From: an uncultured Lysobacteraceae bacterium
GTDB taxonomy: Bacteria; Pseudomonadota; Gammaproteobacteria; Xanthomonadales; Rhodanobacteraceae
Assembly: GCA_946480705.1 (NCBI GenBank)
Contig: CAMLLF010000096.1
Span: 1 to 9,563 of the forward strand
Direction: 5' to 3'
Length of the DNA stretch: 9,563 bases
Shown here: positions 5,751 to 9,563 of the stretch, in pieces
Position numbering within the stretch: position 1 is the stretch's first letter
Layout: each line of letters begins with the position of its first letter
Notes under the pieces: model-generated
The model's input: only the letters and a program-made list of their open reading frames with translations
What the model was told of the DNA's origin: nothing
The model's database searches: none
Made by a program: the position numbers and the translations under genes

Positions 5751-8441
5751 ATGAGCGCGACACCGGCCAGACCTGCGTTGCCGCGCCTGCCCGCGGCGGT
5801 GCCGCGTTCGGGCATCTCGCCGGAAGCGCGGCTCGCGCTGCGCCAGTGGCTCGGCGATGTGGATCGCGCATTCGCCGAGGCGTTCCGCGACGGCGTGCCG
5901 GCCGATGAACTCGTGCCGCTGCGTGCCGAGACGCTGCAGCGGCTGCTGCGTCACATCTGGATCGCGATCGTCGGCGAGGCCGGCGGCGCCGCGCTGTATG
6001 CGGTCGGCGGCTTCGGCCGCGGCGAACAGTTTCCGCGTTCGGACATCGATCTGCTCGTGCTCGTCGACGCGCCGCCGCAGGGCTCGCTCGCTCGCTCGCT
6101 CGAAACCCTGTTCACCTGCCTCTGGGACTTCGGCCTCAAGCCCGGTCATGCCGTGCGCACGCTCGAGGAATGCCGCGAACTCGCGGCACGCGATGCGTCG
6201 GTCTATACGAGCCTGCTCGACGGTCGACGGCTCGCCGGCAGCGACCGCTTCGACGCGGGCTGGTCGGCGTTGCGCGAGGACGCCGCGCTGTGGCCGCCGG
6301 CGGCCTATCTCGTGGCGAAGCGGCAGGAGCAGGAGCTGCGCCACGCGCGCTACAACGACACGGCCTACAACCTCGAACCCAACCTCAAGGACGGTCCCGG
6401 CGGCCTGCGCAGCCTGCACGTGATCGCCTGGCTCGGCCAGCGGCTGTTCGGCGTCGGCGACTGGCGCGAACTCGAGGCGCAGGGACTGCTGACCGCGACC
6501 GAGGTCGCCGCGGTCGACGCGGCGCGCAGCGTGCTCTGGCGCGCGCGCTTCGCGCTGCATCTGCTTGCGCCGCGGCTCGAAGACCGCCTGCTGTTCGACT
6601 ATCAGCGCGAACTCGCGCGGCGGCTCGGCTACGAGGACGAGCACGCGAACAATCTCGGCGTCGAGCAGTTCATGCAGGACTATTTCCGCGCGGCGATGAC
6701 GCTGGAGCGCGCGAACGCCGCGTTCCTGCAGCGCTGCGACGAGGCGCTGGCCGCGCCCGTGCTGTTCGCGGCCGAAACGGTCGGCGAGCATTTCGTGGCG
6801 ATCGGCGAACGTCTCGACCTGCGCGAACCCGACCTGTTCCTGCGCCGTCCGTCCGCGCTGATCGACATCTTCGTCGTGCTCGCGGAAAACCCCGAACTCA
6901 AGGGGCTGCGCGCGAACGCGCTCGCGCGGCTGCAGAGCGCAGTCGAGATCCACGCCGAGCGGCTGCGCGACGATCCCGCGGTGCAGGCTGCATTCCTGCG
7001 CCTGCTGCGGCTCGGCGCCGCGGCCGTTCCGGCGCTTGCGCGCATGAGCCGCCACGGCCTGCTCGCGCAGTACCTGCCCGCGTTCGGCAAGGTCGTCGGC
7101 CGCATGCAATATGATCTTTTCCACGTGTATACGGTCGACGAGCATACGCTGCGCGTGCTGCGCATCGTCGCGCGCTTCGCCGAGGCGGCGACGAGTCGCG
7201 AGTTCGCGCTCGGCCACGAGGTCTATCAGCGCGTCGCCAGGCCCGAGCTGCTGCTGCTCGCCGCGCTGTTCCACGACATCGCGAAAGGCCGCGGCGGCGA
7301 TCATTCCGAACTCGGCGAAGTCGAGGCGCGCGCGTTCTGCTATCGCCTCGGCCTGCCGACGAGCGAGACCGAACTCGTCGCCTGGCTCGTGCGCTGGCAT
7401 CTGCTGATGAGCGTGACCGCGCAGCGCCAGGACATCACCGATCCCGACGTCGTGCACCGCTTCGCCGTGCAGGTCGGCGAGTGGGAGCGGCTCGATCTGC
7501 TCTACCTGCTGACCTGTGCCGACATCGCGGGTACGAGCCCGAAACTGTGGAATTCGTGGAAGGACCGGCTGCTCGCCGATCTCTACGTCGCCGCGCGCTA
7601 CGTGCTGCGCGCCGGGCTCGAGCGCCCGCCGCAGGCCGCCGCGCAGCTCACCGAATGCCAGGAACAGGCGCGCGAGATCCTGTGCGCCGACGGCCTCGCC
7701 GATGCCGAGGTCGATCGCCTCTGGGACGACTTCCCCGAGCAGGCGTTCCTGCGCTATCACCCCGAGCAGGTCGCCTGGCAGACCCGGCTGATCCTCGCGT
7801 CCGATGCGAGCGATCTGCCGCTCGTTGCCATCCAGTCCGACGGCGTTCGCGGCGGCAGCGAGATCTTCGTCTATGCCGAAGACCGCGACGGCCTGTTCGC
7901 GACGGTCGCGGCGACGCTCGACCGGCTGAATCTCTCGGTCCAGGAAGCCCGCGTGCTGACGACGGCGTCGGGCATGAGCCTCGATACGTTCCTCGTGCTC
8001 GACGCGCACGGCCGCGCGCTCGCCGATGCCGGCGACGTCGAGCGCGTGCGGCGCGAACTCGCGAGGGCGCTCGCGCAGCAGCCGTACCGGCCGCAGCTCG
8101 CCAAGCGCCCGCTCGCGCGGCCGCTGCGGCATTTCCAGACCGCACCGCGCATCGCGTTCCGCATCGACGCGGCGACCGGTCGCACGCAGCTCTCGCTGGT
8201 CTGTTCCGACCGGCCCGGACTGCTCGCCGTCGTCGCGCTCGCGCTGCGCGAGCGCCGCGTGCGCGTGCACGACGCGCGCATCGCGACGTTCGGCGAACGT
8301 GCCGAAGATTTTTTCCAGATCGCCGACCAGAACGACCGGCCGCTGGTCGCCGAGGCCGAACAGGCGCTGCTGCAGGCGCTGAAGGCGCGCCTCGATCCGA
8401 CCCCGGCCGGCATTGCCAAGGAGCACCATGCAAGCACTTGA
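5751..8441 (+). CDS. glnD: bifunctional [protein-PII] uridylyltransferase / uridylyl-removing enzyme
   Basis: GlnD is the glutamine sensor of the nitrogen cascade: it uridylylates PII proteins when glutamine is low and removes UMP when glutamine is high. The 896-residue length matches the family (E. coli 890). The nucleotidyltransferase motif [15 protein letters not shown] covers residues 86-100, with metal-binding D98 and D100. The HD hydrolase domain follows, with H465 (DEHTLR), H508-D509 (FHDIAKG) and D517-H518 (DHSELGE). Two C-terminal ACT domains follow, about 704-775 ([20 protein letters not shown]) and 814-890 ([19 protein letters not shown]), which bind glutamine. All catalytic residues are present. 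The ATG at 5751 has GAGG four bases upstream. The 3' end overlaps dapD by 14 bases, suggesting translational coupling. A CTCG tandem repeat lies in codons 111-117. Confidence 0.98.
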   Translation: MSATPARPALPRLPAAVPRSGISPEARLALRQWLGDVDRAFAEAFRDGVPADELVPLRAETLQRLLRHIWIAIVGEAGGAALYAVGGFGRGEQFPRSDIDLLVLVDAPPQGSLARSLETLFTCLWDFGLKPGHAVRTLEECRELAARDASVYTSLLDGRRLAGSDRFDAGWSALREDAALWPPAAYLVAKRQEQELRHARYNDTAYNLEPNLKDGPGGLRSLHVIAWLGQRLFGVGDWRELEAQGLLTATEVAAVDAARSVLWRARFALHLLAPRLEDRLLFDYQRELARRLGYEDEHANNLGVEQFMQDYFRAAMTLERANAAFLQRCDEALAAPVLFAAETVGEHFVAIGERLDLREPDLFLRRPSALIDIFVVLAENPELKGLRANALARLQSAVEIHAERLRDDPAVQAAFLRLLRLGAAAVPALARMSRHGLLAQYLPAFGKVVGRMQYDLFHVYTVDEHTLRVLRIVARFAEAATSREFALGHEVYQRVARPELLLLAALFHDIAKGRGGDHSELGEVEARAFCYRLGLPTSETELVAWLVRWHLLMSVTAQRQDITDPDVVHRFAVQVGEWERLDLLYLLTCADIAGTSPKLWNSWKDRLLADLYVAARYVLRAGLERPPQAAAQLTECQEQAREILCADGLADAEVDRLWDDFPEQAFLRYHPEQVAWQTRLILASDASDLPLVAIQSDGVRGGSEIFVYAEDRDGLFATVAATLDRLNLSVQEARVLTTASGMSLDTFLVLDAHGRALADAGDVERVRRELARALAQQPYRPQLAKRPLARPLRHFQTAPRIAFRIDAATGRTQLSLVCSDRPGLLAVVALALRERRVRVHDARIATFGERAEDFFQIADQNDRPLVAEAEQALLQALKARLDPTPAGIAKEHHAST
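6083..6102 (+). repeat. five tandem CTCG units inside glnD
   Basis: Five exact copies of the tetranucleotide CTCG encode part of GSLARSLE (residues 111-118), just after the nucleotidyltransferase active-site motif. Gain or loss of one unit would shift the frame and inactivate GlnD. The repeat is seen directly; instability is only a possibility at this copy number. Confidence 0.9.
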
Positions 8442-9252
8442 ACAGCAGATCGACGCGGCCTGGGAACGCCGCGCGGACATTTCGCCCGCGAGCGCCGACG
8501 CGCTGACGCGCCGCGCGGTCGAGGCCGCGCTCGCCGCGCTCGAAAGCGGCGAACGCCGCGTCGCCGAGCCCGACGGCAGCGGCGGCTGGACGGTCAACCA
8601 GTGGCTCAAGAAGGCCGTGCTGCTGTCGTTCCGCCTGAACCCGAACCGCGTGATGGCGGCCGATCCCGCGCCGTACTACGACAAGGTCGATCTGCGCTTC
8701 CAGGACTTCGACGAGGCGCAATTCCGCGAACTCGGCGCACGCGCCGTGCCCGGCGCGATCGTGCGGCGCGGCGCCTACATCGGCCGCGACGTCGTGCTGA
8801 TGCCGAGCTTCGTCAACATCGGTGCCCATGTCGGCGCCGGCACCATGGTCGACACGTGGGCGACGGTCGGCTCGTGCGCGCAGATCGGCGCGGGCGTGCA
8901 CCTGTCCGGCGGCGCCGGCATCGGCGGCGTGCTCGAACCGCTGCAGGCCGGGCCGACCATCATCGAGGACGGCTGCTTCATCGGCGCCCGCGCGGAGGTC
9001 GTCGAAGGCGTCGTCGTCGAGCGCGGCAGCGTCATCGGCATGGGCGTGTTCATCGGCCAGTCCACGCGCATCTACGACCGCGCGACCGGCGGGATCTCCT
9101 ATGGCCGCGTGCCGGCCGGCAGCGTCGTCGTGTCCGGTTCGCTGCCCGCGGCCGACGGCAGCCACAGCCTCTACTGCGCCGTCATCGTCAAGCGCGTCGA
9201 CGAGAAGACGCGCAGCAAGACCTCGGTCAACGAACTGCTGCGGGGCGACTGA
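8428..9252 (+). CDS. dapD: 2,3,4,5-tetrahydropyridine-2,6-dicarboxylate N-succinyltransferase
   Basis: DapD transfers succinate from succinyl-CoA to tetrahydrodipicolinate in the succinylase branch of diaminopimelate/lysine synthesis, which also supplies peptidoglycan. The product has 274 residues, the same as E. coli DapD. The N-terminal helical domain ([20 protein letters not shown]; then [15 protein letters not shown]) leads into a left-handed beta-helix of hexapeptide repeats from about residue 108 to 240, including [17 protein letters not shown] and [17 protein letters not shown]142 and E190 are the probable equivalents of the acidic residues implicated in catalysis in the family. The ATG at 8428 has AAGGAG four bases upstream and is preferred to a TTG at 8413, which has no such site. 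The start lies 14 bases inside glnD. The yffB-like gene begins one base after the stop. Confidence 0.98.
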   Translation: MQALEQQIDAAWERRADISPASADALTRRAVEAALAALESGERRVAEPDGSGGWTVNQWLKKAVLLSFRLNPNRVMAADPAPYYDKVDLRFQDFDEAQFRELGARAVPGAIVRRGAYIGRDVVLMPSFVNIGAHVGAGTMVDTWATVGSCAQIGAGVHLSGGAGIGGVLEPLQAGPTIIEDGCFIGARAEVVEGVVVERGSVIGMGVFIGQSTRIYDRATGGISYGRVPAGSVVVSGSLPAADGSHSLYCAVIVKRVDEKTRSKTSVNELLRGD

Positions 9253-9253
9253 G

Positions 9254-9563
9254 ATGAGTGCAAAGGTATACGGATTGGAAAAGTGCGACACCTGCAAGAA
9301 GGCGCGCAACTGGCTGCAGCGGCACAAGATCGAGCACGACTTCATCGACTACCGCGAACAGCGCGTGCCGGCCGAAACGCTGAAGGCCTGGGCGCTCGCG
9401 GTCGGCGGCTGGGAGAAGCTCGTCAACCGCAGTTCGACGACCTGGCGCAGCCTGCCCGAGGCGCGCAAGACGCCCGAGAGCACGCCGGAGTGGACCTTGC
9501 TGATCAAGGAGCACCCGGCGATCGTGCGCCGGCCCGTGCTCGTCACCGACGACGGCCAGGTCA
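9254..9563 (+). CDS. yffB: YffB/Spx/ArsC-family thioredoxin-fold protein, 3' end missing
   Basis: The ATG at 9254, one base after the dapD stop, opens a frame that runs off the window end after 103 codons; the family is about 115-120 residues, so only a short tail is missing. The N-terminus VYGLEKCDTCKKARNWL contains a CxxC pair (C11, C14), followed by the family features NRSSTTWRSL (residues 58-67) and AIVRRPVLV with R92-R93-P94, equivalent to the arginine and cis-proline region of ArsC-like proteins. The sequence resembles E. coli YffB, which has a single cysteine at this site (CDTI) and lies next to dapE. Such proteins are often annotated arsenate reductase, but nothing here indicates arsenic resistance. 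A glutathione-dependent thiol reductase role is plausible. Its place after dapD suggests membership in a lysine-pathway transcript, with dapE a likely next gene. Confidence 0.93.
   Translation, partial: MSAKVYGLEKCDTCKKARNWLQRHKIEHDFIDYREQRVPAETLKAWALAVGGWEKLVNRSSTTWRSLPEARKTPESTPEWTLLIKEHPAIVRRPVLVTDDGQV

Noticed and set aside
8413..8427. TTG start for dapD
   Set aside because: The ATG at 8428 has AAGGAG at proper distance and gives the standard 274-residue protein.
5616..8609. 997-codon open frame on the minus strand opposite glnD
   Set aside because: It is the antisense shadow of glnD in GC-rich DNA. Glu/Arg/Ala-rich composition, no recognisable domain, and complete overlap with a gene that has all catalytic motifs.
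7648..9345. 565-codon minus-strand frame opposite glnD and dapD
   Set aside because: Same cause: an antisense shadow with low-complexity Arg/Ala runs and no family features.
1..9563. CRISPR array, insertion sequence, prophage, toxin-antitoxin or tRNA/rRNA gene
   Set aside because: No regularly spaced repeats, transposase or integrase motifs, cloverleaf sequences or rRNA stretches were seen; the composition is even throughout.

Overview
The window is about two-thirds G+C with strongly GC-rich third codon positions and looks like an ordinary chromosomal housekeeping region of a proteobacterium. The order rpsB-tsf divergent from map, then map-glnD-dapD followed by a YffB/ArsC-like reductase gene, matches what I remember of the Xanthomonadales (gammaproteobacteria). 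I infer that order, possibly a Rhodanobacteraceae- or Lysobacter-like member, but cannot name a genus.

Layout: (1) 1-312 is the 3' end of an unrecognised gene on the plus strand. (2) 373-2384, plus strand, is a secreted alkaline phosphatase gene broken by a frameshift near 2115. The original C-terminal coding sequence, with the last predicted zinc-ligand histidine, continues in another frame to 2384. (3) 2385-2598 holds two strong two-way terminators separating the convergent phosphatase and tsf. (4) 2599-4483, minus strand, is the translation operon rpsB (ribosomal protein S2) then tsf (EF-Ts), with a strong hairpin between them and an unusual basic Gly/Pro/Arg tail on S2. (5) 4484-4884 is a 401-base divergent regulatory region. 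It holds a candidate rpsB promoter, a structured rpsB leader with a potential pseudoknot (candidate S2 autoregulatory element), a 25-base near-perfect inverted repeat, and an extended -10 promoter for map. (6) 4885 to the end, plus strand, is map (methionine aminopeptidase), glnD (PII uridylyltransferase), dapD (lysine/peptidoglycan precursor synthesis) and a truncated yffB-type thioredoxin-fold reductase. glnD, dapD and the yffB-like gene are tightly packed (14-base overlap, then a 1-base gap) and probably co-transcribed.

How they fit together: rpsB, tsf and map serve protein synthesis and N-terminal processing. GlnD senses glutamine and modifies PII. DapD feeds the diaminopimelate pathway. 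I see no CRISPR array, phage genes, insertion sequence, tRNA or rRNA, and nothing that looks like a wholly new multigene system. The observations most worth a second look are the phosphatase lesion, the rpsB leader structure, the S2 tail and the divergent-region inverted repeat.
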